Shown: positions 1 to 11,945, counted from the stretch's first letter. The stretch is 64,000 bases of DNA from Epiperipatus broadwayi (GCA_028023455.1 JAQFVV010006647.1:1-64000), one strand, 5' to 3'. Notes: generated by a model not told the origin, from the sequence alone. A program made the numbers and translations.

Positions 1-578
1 AAAGTAAAATTAAGTAAATGTTTTCGCAATTAACTTTTTTTAAGTAATGAAAAATTGCTGATAAGAGAACAATTAAACTGAAGACTGTAAAAACTTGGGG
101 TTATGGAGTTGAGTGCTGTTTTGCTTTTTTTCTCTTTCGTGTTGGTGAAGTGTGTTTTTTGTGTGCAACAAATATCATTGGTACCCAGTCAACGTCTGCA
201 AAGAAATAAATCCAGATGTTTCAGCATTTGAATGGTATAAAAAGCCAACTAATATTTAAAGTAGATCCATCCCAATCTTATTTTGTTTTTTGTAAGCCTA
301 AAGATCTCTTAGGTTTTAACTTGGGGAACTTGGACTTATTTAGCATAATTGTGGAAGGAATCAATTTTATTAAATATGACAGTAATTGTCAGATTATATT
401 TAAAGAGTGCCTAAAGACATTAAAAACTCCGTGATTATTTATTTGTCTTATATATTTAAGCTTGTCTATATATTCTAATCTTGTGTTGGACTTGTAATAA
501 ATCTTTAGTACTAAATTTAATTTTAGTTATTAATTAATTGGGGTTTGCCCTTTGAGAGTCATGAGCAAATACACAACA
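1..578 (+). repeat. 5' LTR (truncated by window edge) of an old Ty3/gypsy element
   Basis: This stretch is matched by 4618-4867 plus 6477-6726, the two halves of the downstream LTR on either side of a hAT insertion. The window begins inside the LTR, so its true 5' end is not visible. It contains AATAAATC at about 497, a plausible polyadenylation signal. The last recognisable LTR bases are the CA of ACACAACA just before a TGGTGCAGTC primer-binding-type sequence at 582. The two copies differ by many substitutions and indels, so the insertion is old. The short open frame at 216-434 lies within the LTR and is not regarded as a gene. Confidence 0.8.
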
Positions 579-690
579 AAATGGTGCAGTCAGAAATTCA
601 GACTTAGTACAGTAAAATCAATAATTCAAGTGCCAACAAAATGTTGTAGTCAGAAATTCTAACCTAGTACAGGAAAAGTAATAGTACAAG
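571..690 (+). repeat. Primer-binding region duplicated in tandem (60-bp unit)
   Basis: Just inside the 5' LTR, TGGTGCAGTCAGAAATTC at 582 is repeated as a diverged copy beginning ATGTTGTAGTC at 641, giving two 60-bp units (571-630 and 631-690). The first matches the expected place of a primer-binding site. The same TGGTGCAGTC start occurs beside an LTR of the minus-strand element at 25057-26779, which suggests a shared primer tRNA ending in GACTGCACCA. The tRNA was not identified. Confidence 0.55.
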
Positions 691-699
691 CAAGATTAA

Positions 700-1500
700 A
701 ATTATCAAGCAATAGAATAGATCTATAGTTGATCAACATGTAAAATGTTGATAGGTCAGAGGTAGTATCTCTGAATTTGATCTTGGAAATGCAGTGGAAT
801 GGCTGTTATACATGGCATAACTGAAAAAAAAAAATTCACATTTAATGGCATAAGTGATAATAGAAAGCTAGCAGCCTGTATGCTTGGCAGGGAGGAAAGT
901 AATTGAAATCATTGTTATTTGATGGATCTATAATGAAGTAAATGAGTTATGAGGTGATTAGTTAACAGAGAATTTTAGCCCATGGACATCTAGGCATATT
1001 GTGAGATTGGAACTCTGTAATACAAGATAGGCAAAAGGTGAAAAAAATAATGGATTTTGGCATAGCATTATGGCAGTTAGTAAAAAACTGTCAATATGGA
1101 GAATTTGGTGAAAAAGTCTTGTGGGACCAATTGCTATGGTCAATGGCAGATTAAAGGTTAAGGTAAACCTTATTGACGGAAGCTGAGTTGTCTTATGAGT
1201 TAGCGATCAAAAAGAGAGATCAAGCATGAGTTAATTATTGAGTAAGCTCTTGCTTTTAAAAATAAAGTGGACAAAGAATACAGAGCAGCAGTTTATAAAA
1301 TGAATAAAAGTAGGTCACAGAGGAAATTACAAATCAAGTAGTGAATGAAGATCTTTAGGGGAAATGTTTTTGCTGTGGGAAAACCGATAATTTCATCAAG
1401 AATTGTAAATGGCATAGAAAAGCTATTTTAGTTGTGACAACAGAGGGCATTTAGCAACAGTTTGCAAAAACCCAAGCCAAATAATAAAAGTGAAATAGCC
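700..1500 (+). pseudogene. gag: Degenerate gag with two zinc knuckles
   Basis: The region between the primer site and pol contains no long open frame, but around 1366-1475 two nucleocapsid-type zinc knuckles can be read. The first has C-x2-C followed by the expected spacing to a final C (CFCCGKTDNFIKNC, with N in place of the usual H). The second is SCDNRGHLATVC, missing only its first cysteine. Spacing and order fit a gypsy Gag C-terminus immediately upstream of protease and RT. Upstream capsid sequence cannot be recognised. The copy is broken by stops and frameshifts. Confidence 0.6.
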
Positions 1501-1859
1501 AAATAGAGGGGAAATAAGCAAGATGAAGTTAATATTAAAAAGAGTATGATTTCACACTGGAAAAAGGAATATATGCTAACCCTTAAAATAGTCTGAGATA
1601 AAAGTTAAAAATGTAAATGGAAACTTGCTAGTATTAGTTGGAATGGTGGAGGCTCCAATTTTATATAGAAATAAAGTATACTATTTGCCAATATATATTG
1701 TTAAGGAACAAATAACTCCAAAATAATTAGTAGAGATTGGTTTAAGGAGTTATCTATTAAGGTATCAATTATTAAAAACATTTCCATGCCACAGGAAATG
1801 TTAATTAGGTATACTGAAATATTTTCAGAGGAGTTAGGTTTAATAAAACCAAACCTAGT

Positions 1860-4100
1860 AAATTTAAAATGAAAACACATAACCTGTGGTCTGTAGGCCA
1901 CAGAAGATTCCATTGGTGCAGAGAGAAAATGTCAAAGAAAAGTTAAAAACATTGGTGGCTAGAAGCATGATAACCTCTGTAGAAGAGGCAGAATGGGCCA
2001 TGTACATAATGGTGATAGCTAAACCTGACAAGCCAATCAGAATGTGTGGTGACTACCATGTGACAGTGAATAAAAGTGCTTATCATGTACTTAATGTTAG
2101 AGAAATTTTAATGAAGTTTGTCGAATGCAGAATTTTTGCCAAATTGGACCTTAATTCTGCTTATCATCAGATTAAAATTACAAATAAATCAGCAAGAATA
2201 TTGATGCTAACTACACCATTTGGGCTGTTCAAATGTAATTGTTCCTGGTTCAGAATTTCCATGGCATAGAACATTTTTGGGCCACATTCAACTCAATGTT
2301 ACAAAGGTTAAAAGGTGTATTGCCTTATTACAATGGCATTTTGATAGCAGTAACATCTGTTAAATTTTTAAGAGAGACAATTTTGAGAGTTTGCAATAAA
2401 TTAAGTCTGGCAGATGTTATGTTAAATCAGGAAAAGTGTGAATGAAATATACAAGAATTAAAGTTTCTGAGTCACAGCACTTTCGATAAATGAAAACATT
2501 CTTTGATGGACAAAGTCAGGGCTATTAGAAACATGGCAAGGCCTAAGAACGTAAAGCTGATTTATATATTTTTAGAGCTAGTTAATTTTTTCAAGTCATT
2601 TTTAAAAAATAAGGCAATAGTGACAAAACTGTAGTATGAATTATTGCACGAAGGGCAAAGGCTTTTGAAAAAATGAAAGATCTTTTATCATCTGATATGT
2701 TGTAGGTACATTTTGACAATGAGCATAAAATTAGAATTACTACTGATTCATCAGATTGGGGTAGGGGCTGTGTTAGCTTACGCTATAAATAATAACAAGT
2801 GGCCTGTTGCATATGCATCCAGAACATTGTCAAAAGCAGAGTGTAATTATAGTCAAATTAACAAAGAAGCTCTGCTGATCATTTTTGCAATGAAAAAATA
2901 TCATGTTTGTTTTTGGGCATAGTTTTGAAATTATTACTGATCATAAACCTTTGCTGGGGATTTTTGGAAGTGATCGTGCAGCATCTGAACATTTAAATCT
3001 GCATATGTTATGAAGGTGGAATGTAGTAGTTGCATATGATTATTCATTAAAGACATGCAGATGTGTTGTCAAGATTCCCAGACAGTCAAGAAACATGAAA
3101 TAGTGAGTTTGATGTTAATTATATTGATAGCATGAACTCACAGTCTTAAATAGTAATACAGTCTGAAAGTGGACAAGGGAAGAAAAAGGGTATGATATTG
3201 TGATAAATTGGATTAAGAAAAGCTGGCCTAAACTGGACCTAGTTATGTGGCATTGGGGCTTTGAGCTAATAAAGAACAGTTACATGTTTGTAGGGATGTA
3301 TCATAATGGGGGATATAGTTATACCACCTACAGGGAGGGTTAAAGTTTTAAAGCTTCTCCATGAAAGGCATCCTTACATAATATGTATGATAGGTTTGGC
3401 ATGTAGCTGTGTCTGATGGTCACAAATTAATGCAGATATAGAAAAATACATTAAAGGATGTGCTGCATGACAGTTGGAAAGTGCATTATCAGCAAAATGG
3501 GAGATAGTTCATATTGATCATGCAGAACTGATGAACAGAAAAATTCTGCTGATAATATTAGATGCATCCTCAAGATGGATAGAATGTCATATTGTGAAAG
3601 ATAAAGTGCCCTAGAAACAATTAAGTGTTTAAAGATGGTATGCTCGATTGATGGATTCGAGAAGTGGTTTTATCAGATAGGAGCAGGTTTTACTGAAGAG
3701 GAATTATGCCAGTTTTTAGTACCTGTGGGACACATCACATGTGCACATCTCCATATCATCTGGATTAGCAGTGAATGTGGCATAGCAAACAAAGAGAAAT
3801 TTTAAAAAATGAGTAATGTAGAAATGCAAGACACTTTACAGACATTTATGCTATACCAACATTCAACGCCATCTATACCAACAAGAAATCTCCAGCAGAA
3901 TTAATGTGTGGACAGAAACTAAGGATTAAATTGGCAGTTTTGTATCCTAGTGAAAAGTTTTGTTCCAAATGTGAAGCCAAGTAAATAATTTAGAGTTGAT
4001 GAACCTGTATGGGTGAGAGATGTTATATGGAAAAAATGGATCCAAGGAACAATAGACAAAATATTGTCAAATCAAATATATAGGGCTAGTGGAATTAATG
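1860..4100 (+). pseudogene. pol: Degenerate Ty3/gypsy pol: RT, RNase H, integrase
   Basis: Reverse transcriptase is readable at 1886-2445: KPDKPIRMCGDYHVTVNK, then FAKLDLNSAYHQIKI with the first catalytic Asp, TTPFGLFK, and a YYNGILIA segment where the catalytic YxDD box should be (second Asp pair lost). RNase H follows at about 2713-3070 with AYASRTLSKAECNY, NKEALLIIFAMKKYH and, after a frameshift, TDHKPLLGIFG. Integrase covers about 3350-4060: LLHERHPYI and a GCAA-stop-Q remnant of the HHCC finger, EIVHIDHAE with the first core Asp, DASSRWIECH, and a C-terminal VDEPVWVRD segment. The layout RT-RNase H-IN is the Ty3/gypsy order, and the integrase resembles K02A2.6-type pol. Several stops and frameshifts make it non-functional. 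It shares little with the second gypsy element in the window. Confidence 0.88.
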
Positions 4101-4859
4101 GTTTAAAATACAGATCCACATGAACCATATAACTCAAAAGAGAGCCAGAGGAATTGCAGCTGGAAATATGGCAAGATGTAAATATGCAGGAGGCAGAGAG
4201 TGATAAAAGAAGTAACATGGGAAGACAGAGTAAAATGAGTTAATTGAGTTAAACTGATGAAATTGCAGAAGAAATTCAAGTGAAACTGGAAATAAATAAA
4301 ACTACCCAGACCTGTGCACATAAAAAGAAAACCAGAAAAATGGAAGGATTATGTTTAAGAAACAATTGCAACTTCTCGTGTGGGTGGAGGAATTGTAGTA
4401 TTTTAAGTTTGAGAAATATTTTAGTATAAAAAAGATCAATAAGAATACTCCAAAAATTAAATTTAAAATTACTAATTAATGACAATGGAAATTTTTAGGA
4501 ATGAAAATGAATAGTTATGTAATTAAAAGGTTTATACAGAGTGAATGAAAAGAATGGAAGAGCAAAATTTGAATTGAGTAATGTAAAGATAAAATCTTAC
4601 GAAAATAGTACATCTGGAAAGTAAAATTAAGTAAATGTTTTCACAAGAAATTTTAAATAATGGAAAATTGCTGACACTTGGGGTTGTAGAGTTAAGTGCT
4701 CTTTTTCTTTTGTGAAGTGTGTTATTTGTGTGTAATGAGTATCATTTGTAACCAATAAATTTCTGTGAGAGAATAAATGCAAATGTTTTGGCATCTGAAA
4801 GTATAAAAATCCAACTAATATTTAAAGCAGATTGCAGCATCTTATTTTGTTTTTTACGA

Positions 4860-6476
4860 GTCTAAAGCAGTGGTCTTCAACCACTGGGCCACAGAAGTTT
4901 TCTGCGAGTCCACGCTAGACTGTCAAGAAAGTTTGTATAACAAAATAATAAGATTTTAAACTTTTAATTAATATAAACAATTTTTATTTATTTTTTCATC
5001 GCATTTTTATCCGATTAAAAAAAAAGAAACAGAACAAAAACAAAATCTAATCAATCATACATAAATTAATGTTTTTCTATTTATCACATATGTTTATGGG
5101 GGGGGAGGTAGAAAAAAGTTTTTTATTATACAAACTCCGGTTGTCTTTTGATAGCCAATCATGGCCACTTTAAGGAGAAGCTACAGTACATCACATCACA
5201 TCAATGTGACTTTTTTTGATCTCTTAAATTTTTTCTACTCTCTCGTTTTTTTTTTGGTGGGGGGGCTATACGGCAATTTTTTTTTTTTTGGCTTTAACTT
5301 TTATTTTTGAAATCCATTTTTATTACCTTTTTTTAAAAATAAAAACCAAAAAATAAGTTCTGTCTCTAACTTTTATAAAATATTTCTCAATACACCCCAC
5401 TACCCCAAAATAAAGTAAGATCAAAACATTTGACTTTTTCAAGTTTCAGCTTTCTTTTTTTTTGTTTAAAAATACACCCACTTTTTTTTGGCCTATAATG
5501 CAATATTTTGGGGGGCTTTATTTGTATACCACTAAAATACTAAAACTTTTATTTTTAAAACCAATTTCTGTTACATTTTTTTAAAAATAAAAACAAACAA
5601 AAAATAACTTTGGTCTCTATCTTTTGTCTCAGTGAAGACAAGGTATTTCTCAACTCATTGCCCCCCCCCCCAAAAAAAAAAAAATTAAAATAAGATCAAA
5701 ACTTTTGACTTTTTCAACTTTCGTTGACTTTTTTTAAAAGATGGTGACTATACGGCAATTTTTTTTTTTTTTGGCTTTATTTCTATTAAGCGATGTCTAT
5801 TTTACCATTTTTAAAAAAAAAATTTCCTATTAATTACATTTTTTTGATCCATTCAACACACCAGCACAAACAAAATTACAATAACATCAAAACTGCAGAC
5901 TTTTACACATTTCGTTTTATTTTTTCAGATTTAAAATATGGTGACTTTTTTTTTTGGCTGAACCGTGATTTTAATTACGCAATTTCTATTTTGCCCTTAC
6001 TACTATCAAAAGACAACCTCCATATATATATATATATATAACTTCATCTTGTATATTTAACATTAAATACAGATATTACATTTATCATAATCATTGTCAT
6101 GTAATTACACTAGCTGTGATATTTCCCAACATTTAGGTGAATAACATTTTATTCTTGCATGAAATAATAAATAAATAAATAATAAATGTAGAAATGCAAG
6201 CACATTAATGAGAATGATTATTATTGTACTGTTTTCTGTAGCAGTATGATTGCACAACTTGAGAAAGAGTGTTCGGCATATGAAGGTAAGCAACACCATT
6301 ACAACACACAATAACTAGTGTGCTGTTTTGGTCAGTTATAACAATTATGCTTATCTAAGGCTAAGCAGGTTACATCTTTAAGAAAGTTTATCTGTAACTT
6401 CTGCTGGTCCGTGAAATCTTATCCTTATTTTTGCCAGGCCGCAGGTGTGAAAAGATTGAAGACCACTGGTCTAAAG
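4860..6476. mobile_element. Non-autonomous hAT transposon, 1601 bp, with 8-bp target duplication
   Basis: The element at 4868-6468 begins CAGTGGTCTTCAA and ends with its inverse TTGAAGACCACTG. Both ends are flanked by GTCTAAAG (4860-4867 and 6469-6476), the 8-bp duplication typical of hAT elements, and CAGTGG is the typical hAT terminus. The first LTR of the host element has the same site with a single copy (CCTAAAG at about 297), which serves as an empty site. No transposase frame is visible. The interior is T-rich and contains three to four diverged tandem units of about 230-255 bp, marked by CTATACGGCAA at 5266 and 5749 and a diverged copy near 5493. Subterminal inverted pieces GGTTGTCTTTTGATA and its inverse lie near 5138 and 6004. 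Confidence 0.93.
5230..5990. repeat. Tandem units of about 230-255 bp inside the hAT element
   Basis: Each unit runs through a gGCtATAcGGCAAT-T-run-GGCTTT segment, an ACTTTTATTTTTxAAAxCC segment, an A-rich tract, and a GATCAAAAC-TTTTGACTTTTTCAA segment. Starts are near 5266, 5493 and 5749, with a poorer fourth remnant near 5930. Homopolymer runs make this region prone to slippage and assembly error. Confidence 0.65.
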
Positions 6477-6726
6477 GGCTCTTAAGTTTTAACTTGGAAA
6501 ACTTGGACATGTTTAGCATAGTTGTGGAAGGAGTCAATTTATTAAATGTGACAGTAATTATCAGACAATGTTTAAAGATATTAAGAACTTTGTGATTATT
6601 TATTTGTCTGTATATATTTAAGCTTGTCTATATATTCTAGTTTTGTATTGAATAACTTGTAATAAATCTTTAGAATTAAATTTAGTTATAGTTATTAATT
6701 GAGGTTTGCCATTGTAGTTACTGACC

Positions 6727-8035
6727 AGATTGTGCAGAAGAAAAGAGATGCAATCAATTAGACTGACTCAGAGATATGAATGAGCAATGTGGTGCTTACT
6801 AAAATCACTAGTGAAATCTAATGTAGAAAATTATGAAATTGAAATGGTAAACTTGAAATGACGTGAATAGATATCAAAATAAAGAATTTTATAAACTGTT
6901 TGTGTGAAAGTTACATGGATTAGATTATATTCATAAATATATTGAGTAATAAATTCATTACATAATTAAAACTTTTGTATGTTGTCTTTCCTAAAAATAA
7001 CTAATGCATGTACAACTGCTAGATTAAATTCTAGCCTCAAATATATCAATTACCACACTCAACAGTTTTAAATCTGTGAATATCATTAGCACAGTCACCA
7101 GAAGCTGCATATCTTTGCAATTTATATATATATATATTGTGCCTCAATTAAATGCTTAATTTAAATGTGAATTTAGAATAGTAGATCACCAATGCGATTT
7201 GTGAAATAAATAAAGAATGTGTGCTCATAATTAGTCAATACAAAAGATATACTCTAGAAATAATGAAATTCAGAATAAGTAAATTATGCAAAGTATAAAC
7301 TAATTTGGATATTTTAATTTGGATAAGGAAAAAATAAAATATTTATGCAAGTTAGCAGAATTATTAAAGATATCTGCAGAACTTTAATGAAGAGCAAAAA
7401 AAGAAGAGATAGTTGTCACTTCTGTAGTGTAATTTTCATTTCATCACTCTCACTCCAGGTAGAGACTGGTTTCTATTCACTTTCAAAATCTTATGAAGGG
7501 ATGTAATTGTAAAACTATGACAAAGACATATGAAAAAAATTGTATGATCTCAAGATGTATGTCTTTGGTGTATTTATGATTACATCCCTCCATAAGGCAT
7601 TAAAAGTGCATAGAAACCAGTTCCTACTTTGCGTGATGAGAGTGATATGGTGAAAATTATATTACAGAAATATAATATGTGAAAATTATATTACAGAAAT
7701 ATTATTCATTATTAGATAATCTCTAGACTAATGAATGAATAGTAAATATTATTAATATAGTTGTCACTAGATTTTTAATTTATTGATCAGAAACAGCTGT
7801 TCTTCAGGGATAATTGAAAATTTCGAATATCAGGATATATAGGCCTAGGGGTATTATAAAATTTTAAAGAATTTTAAAAAAAATATTATAGCAGAGATTA
7901 GACTACATTGTAAGAACAAGTAAATTTTGTTAGAATGAATGTGTATTTCCAAAACATTTTACAATTATTTTACAAAGTGTTTATTTGTAATATAGAGAAT
8001 TTGAACACAAATTTTCAAACTTTTTTAGTAATCAA
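6727..8035. other. Unassigned AT-rich DNA
   Basis: No coding frame or recognisable element was seen apart from the hairpin at 7421-7668. A short duplication of GTGAAAATTATATTACAG is present at about 7650 and 7679. Confidence 0.5.
7421..7668. repeat. Hairpin (inverted repeat) with arms of about 110 bp
   Basis: The left arm starts TCTGTAGTGTAATTTTCA and includes GACTGGTTTCTAT. The right arm carries the inverse, AGAAACCAGT and TGAAAATTATATTACAGA. The arms are separated by about 30-40 bp around CAAAGACATATG / CATATGTCTTTG-like sequence. The arms are clearly diverged. It could be a foldback MITE or an inverted dimer of a short retroposon; no target duplication was found. Confidence 0.7.
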
Positions 8036-8268
8036 TTCTATCTCATACAATTGATACACATGTCCATCCACATGTGGAAAAAAAAAGATCTCCAATATAT
8101 GTATTTCATGTTGAATCAGTGCTTAGTTTATATTAAGATAGCAAATCTTCAAACTTTAATAGACAGATTTCAATCTATTCTATCCTCCAACTTTTCAGCC
8201 ATTCAGGTAGGGTGCATTAAAACCTGTCCATTAAATTTTGAAGACTTGCTATATAAACTGAGCACTGA
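8036..8268 (-). repeat. Diverged copy of hammerhead repeat family 2
   Basis: CTCATACAATTGATACACATG, CCAATATATGTATTTCATG and the downstream ACTTTAATAGACAGATTTCAATCTA parallel the 467-bp units at 49675-51168 in the same orientation. The ribozyme core is decayed: the minus strand reads GCACTGATTC in place of the CTGATGA region. The short open frame at 8051-8281 is a by-product of this repeat. Confidence 0.6.
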
Positions 8269-8409
8269 TTATATATTGTAAAGGGTAGCTTACAATGCAC
8301 ACATTCCTAAAAAGAGCAAGCATATTTATTGAACCCAATCCATTTGGAATTTATATTAATAATAGGAAGATTATTTGTTTGTTATTTATTACATATATAC
8401 ATATAATGC
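8269..8409. other. Left half of the target site of the second gypsy element
   Basis: Together with 20592-20664 this forms one continuous sequence that occurs, uninterrupted and inverted, in the spacer of the large palindrome at about 23145-23346. The spacer copy reads CATATAATACACAATA (minus strand) where this locus reads CATATAATGC, element, ATGCACAATA. It therefore serves as an empty-site control for the insertion. Confidence 0.85.
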
Positions 8410-9036
8410 TGAAACAGTGAGATTCGTATTGGAATCTTAAGTTTCACCTTTTTCTGTCGTCTCTCACTGACCGATCTATCCCGCCCAAATTTAAACTTTT
8501 TGGTATCGAATTGTGTGTGGAGCAATATTAAAAATGTATAAATATATGTAGAATTCAGCATAAACACGCACACATTTCGATCTCAAATTAAAGGCAATAA
8601 ATAGGGATAAAATAATATAATTTAGATTTCTTTTAGTTATATAATTTTGTATAATTTTAATCATTTATTTTGGATTATAAAGTTCGTATTTATTGCTTTG
8701 TTTAAATTTCGTTTAATAATAATTCTAAAAAAATCTGATGTAATATTTAATTAAAAGTTAAAATAATCTTATGTTCCCTTTTTGTCTTTGAAATTTAAAA
8801 GCATCGGTCAGTGATAGATAATAGATTAATTAAAGAAAAATTCCCCAAAATGTAATTAGTAAATGTAAAATGTAAACAATAGAACGGCAGCTTTCTTTAA
8901 TTAAAACCAACAAAATGCATTGATTATCCTCAGGGCAGATTAAGTAGAACCTAAAAATACCTTAACAAAAATGTGAAAGATCAAGATAAGAAAAGAGGCC
9001 ATCTTAGACTTGCTGGAGACATTGACATAAACTTTA

Positions 9037-9290
9037 GCTTTGCTCTCGATCACTGAGAGTCTCCAAAAATATAAAAATAATTTGTTCCTGCCAAGGTATG
9101 ACAGAGTAAAGCACCTAGATTATTCTCCATCAGGAGATGGCCTATCGGATGCCGAACTTTCCATTGCCCGTCATAAATTCACCATGAAGATCTGCTGCCT
9201 GAAATGAATGAGAAAGCTGCTGCTGCTGTGAAAGTAAATGAAATATCTAAATACAAGAAAGAATTGCCACTCGTGAACTTTTTGCTGCTA
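9037..9290 (+). pseudogene. Coding-like sense segment inside the LTR (unknown protein)
   Basis: After an in-frame stop and an AG at 9036, the frame stays open to 9207. It reads LLSITESLQKYKNN, FLPRYDRVKHLDYSPSGDG and ELSIARHKFTMKICCLK. A one-base shift then continues as DLLPEMNEKAAAAVKVNEIS. The other LTR (about 18570-18820) has the same frame. Of four differences counted in the first part, three (AGA/CGA, TCA/TCG, GCC/GCT) are silent and one changes S to L. That pattern hints at past coding use, although the sample is very small. No family was recognised. It may be an exon of an accessory or captured gene, or chance. Confidence 0.35.
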
Positions 9291-9895
9291 AACTAATGGA
9301 ATCAGAAAACTTCTTATAAAACAGGTCCCTGTCTGTGTCCCTGTCTGTGTTCAAACTCTAGAGTTACTCTAATAACATGCTATAGCTCTTCATATTACTT
9401 ATCTAAATTGTAAAAAACTACCATTTGTATAACTAAATTGAATAATTAACTTAATGTGTAAATTTCTCTAATAATCTAGTTTACCTCATTCTATCTTTCT
9501 TGGGTGCGTAATTCTAAAATCTACATTTTATCTATATTTATTATTTAATTATTGCAAGCTAATAATTGTCTCAATGTTCAAAGTTTAAATCTATGATCGC
9601 TTGAAACAATGAATGCGTGTCAAATTTTCATTAATATTTACTTTCCTAAATAACTTAACTTTCATATAAATCAACACGCATTCGATGCATCATTTATTGT
9701 AATGCAGGGTCTACTACTTCGCTAATGGCTGGCAGATTAGTTGTAATAACTCCCAGTTTATTTTTGTTTTGTATTTATTAAATCTAATGAATCATTCTAG
9801 AAAATTACATTTCTTTGAAAGTTGCCAGAGTTCTTTAGTAAATGTTGATAATGTAGGGCCGAGTCAGAAATCTATTTAAATCTCATCATAATTGT

Positions 9896-10153
9896 TTATA
9901 CAGTATACATGTTACGTTTTAGAGAGGCGATGACCCATTCCGCTGTGAAATTTCCGGATTCTTCAGGGTTGAAATTAACCCCAGTCATCCTACACAAGCG
10001 GGCATAATGGGTGCTCCCGTAGGATTTGACAATGTCATGCAGCCAGCCGGAAAATTGTGACACGTACTGCTTGTCCCTGGTTATGCTTATGTGACACCTT
10101 ACTTCATCGAGCCAAGGCAGAGACCAGCCTGACAGTCTTATAAACTCATTCAC
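9896..10153 (-). CDS. Antisense open reading frame in the 5' LTR, 85 codons, unknown
   Basis: The frame is open for 85 codons on the minus strand, with normal-looking composition (GWSLPWLDEVRCHISITRD, GWLHDIVKSYGSTHYARLC, ESGNFTAEWVIASLKRN). There is no low-complexity bias and the GC content is higher than in the surroundings. In the other LTR the corresponding stretch (about 19440-19680) has a TAA at the Y of KSYGS and a two-base deletion shortly after, so only this copy is intact. Differences between copies include several amino-acid changes (W/R, L/P, Q/R), which gives no sign of purifying selection since insertion. It could be an exon of an antisense gene carried by the LTR. No homology could be assigned. 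Confidence 0.3.
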   Translation of the reverse strand: MNEFIRLSGWSLPWLDEVRCHISITRDKQYVSQFSGWLHDIVKSYGSTHYARLCRMTGVNFNPEESGNFTAEWVIASLKRNMYTV

Positions 10154-10657
10154 AGCATTGCAGTTTCAATATACTGCCATTCCATATCACCTTTCTAAAG
10201 TGTACGTGTTCCTTTACTTAATTTTATTATTCTATATATCACTCCGCCTCTGCATTATCTTCATAATTCACTCTCAAATAAATGTTTGCCCTTAGTCATA
10301 AAATAAATATTTTAATTAAATAAATATATGTCCGCCGCTACTCTTAAATCTTACTTTAGACTCTTGCATTGCAAAGGTATAAATTCCCCAAGGCATGCAT
10401 TAGAAATACTTACTTGAGAATTTTAGGTAGCTAGATTAAGCCTTCAAATAAGTGAATTCCCTTTGTAAACATTACAGTATCGGAAATACCACTACTGAGT
10501 CCTCAAGATAAAAGAATGTCTAAACAAATAAATGTATTCCTTTAAACAATTCAAAATACAGCAAAACGCTCCACATAGTAGTGCCATCTTGTGCTAACAA
10601 GAGCAATCAATGAGTTTCAGAAGGCTTGTGCATAAAATCCCTATCTAGTGCCTACTC

Positions 10658-10716
10658 ATCCAATATCCCCAGACTAGTTTCTGGCTTGTGGCCTTCATCA
10701 GTGAGGAGCCTTGGAT
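10658..10716 (-). ncRNA. Type-I hammerhead ribozyme, family 1, copy 1
   Basis: Read on the minus strand: outer stem I ATCCAA, loop GGC, inner stem I TCCTCA, core CTGATGA, stem II GGC with loop CACAA and GCC flanked by A and A, core GAA, stem III AC-TA-GT, cleavage base C (GTC triplet). Inner stem I then closes with TGGGGA and outer stem I with TTGGAT after a TA loop. All invariant core bases are present. Position 10.1/11.1 is an A-A opposition instead of a base pair. The next copy on the same strand is exactly 466 bp away. Confidence 0.9.
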
Positions 10717-11123
10717 CTGAGAGCACTGCACCTAGATCTTAGGATCTAATGCAACCCTCCAGCACCCACCTTTTAACTCTATTTAACTACAAAACTATGA
10801 GAATGAAATTGAAAACACTATTAATATTTTCAATCCAAGCTCAATAGCTTATATAGTCTTATGGGTCTGAACTCAATTCAGTACCCATACATTTTGGTGT
10901 CTTTGGCTCTTTAACAACCATAGCCACCACTATCCTATTAGGCAGGATTGGTGTTAAACCACTAAACATCACATGATCACTATCTCATACTAGCACAATA
11001 ATTGTTATTAAACAATTCAAAATACAGCAAAACGCTCCACATAGTAGTGCCATCTTGTGCTAACAAGAGCAATCAATGAGTTTCAGAAGGCTTGTGCATA
11101 AAATCCCTATCTAGTGCCTACTC

Positions 11124-11182
11124 ATCCAATATCCCCAGACTAGTTTCTGGCTTGTGGCCTTCATCAGTGAGGAGCCTTGGAT
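11124..11182 (-). ncRNA. Type-I hammerhead ribozyme, family 1, copy 2
   Basis: Identical in sequence to the copy at 10658-10716 and exactly 466 bp from it. A minus-strand transcript crossing both would be predicted to release a 466-nt RNA with one cleavage at each GTC. Confidence 0.9.
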
Positions 11183-11420
11183 CTGAGAGCACTGCACCTA
11201 GATCTTAGGATCTAATGCAACCCTCCAGCACCCACCTTTTAACTCTATGGGTACTGAATTGAGTTCAGACCCATAAGACTATATAAGCTATTGAGCTTGG
11301 ATTGAAAATATTAATAGTGTTTTCAATTTCATTCTCATAGTTTTGTAGTTAAATAGAGTTAAAAAAGGTGGGTGCTGGAGGGTTGCATTAGATCCTAAGA
11401 TCTAGGTGCAGTGCTCTCAG

Positions 11421-11479
11421 ATCCAAGGCTCCTCACTGATGAAGGCCACAAGCCAGAAACTAGTCTGGGGATATTGGAT
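11421..11479 (+). ncRNA. Type-I hammerhead ribozyme, family 1, copy 3
   Basis: Plus-strand copy with all parts intact: ATCCAA/TTGGAT and TCCTCA/TGGGGA pair in stem I (one G-T wobble). The core CTGATGA and GAA, the two-base-pair stem III AC/GT and the GTC cleavage triplet are present. The predicted cut lies between 11465 and 11466. Confidence 0.92.
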
Positions 11480-11886
11480 GAGTAGGCACTAGATAGGGAT
11501 TTTATGCACAAGCCTTCTGAAACTCATTGATTGCTCTTGTTAGCACAAGATGGCACTACTATGTGGAGCGTTTTGCTGTATTTTGAATTGTTTAATAACA
11601 ATTATTGTGCTAGTATGAGATAGTGATCATGTGATGTTTAGTGGTTTAACACCAATCCTGCCTAATAGGATAGTGGTGGCTATGGTTGTTAAAGAGCCAA
11701 AGACACCAAAATGTATGGGTACTGAATTGAGTTCAGACCCATAAGACTATATAAGCTATTGAGCTTGGATTGAAAATATTAATAGTGTTTTCAATTTCAT
11801 TCTCATAGTTTTGTAGTTAAATAGAGTTAAAAGGTGGGTGCTGGAGGGTTGCATTAGATCCTAAGATCTAGGTGCAGTGCTCTCAG

Positions 11887-11945
11887 ATCCAAGGCTCCTC
11901 ACTGATGAAGGCCACAAGCCAGAAACTAGTCTGGGGATATTGGAT
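11887..11945 (+). ncRNA. Type-I hammerhead ribozyme, family 1, copy 4
   Basis: Same sequence as the copy at 11421-11479, 466 bp downstream. The predicted cut lies between 11931 and 11932, so positions 11466-11931 form one complete monomer bounded by two cleavage sites on the plus strand. Confidence 0.92.

Larger units (their letters stand above)
4582..6726 (+). repeat. 3' LTR of the first gypsy element, split by a hAT insertion
   Basis: From 4618 the sequence parallels position 1 onward (AAAGTAAAATTAAGTAAATG). It is interrupted at 4867 and resumes at 6477, continuing to GGTTTGCC near 6713. The exact outer start cannot be fixed because the partner LTR is cut by the window edge; TG at 4582 is a guess. 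The right end near CA at 6725 is also approximate. Confidence 0.7.

Noticed and set aside
4250-4285. CTGATGAAATTGCAGAAGAAA as a hammerhead core
   Set aside because: The stretch between the two core words cannot form stem II and no stem I partner exists.
7421-7668. Hairpin arms containing AGAAACCAGT tested as a third hammerhead family
   Set aside because: No CTGANGA core at the required distance on either strand.
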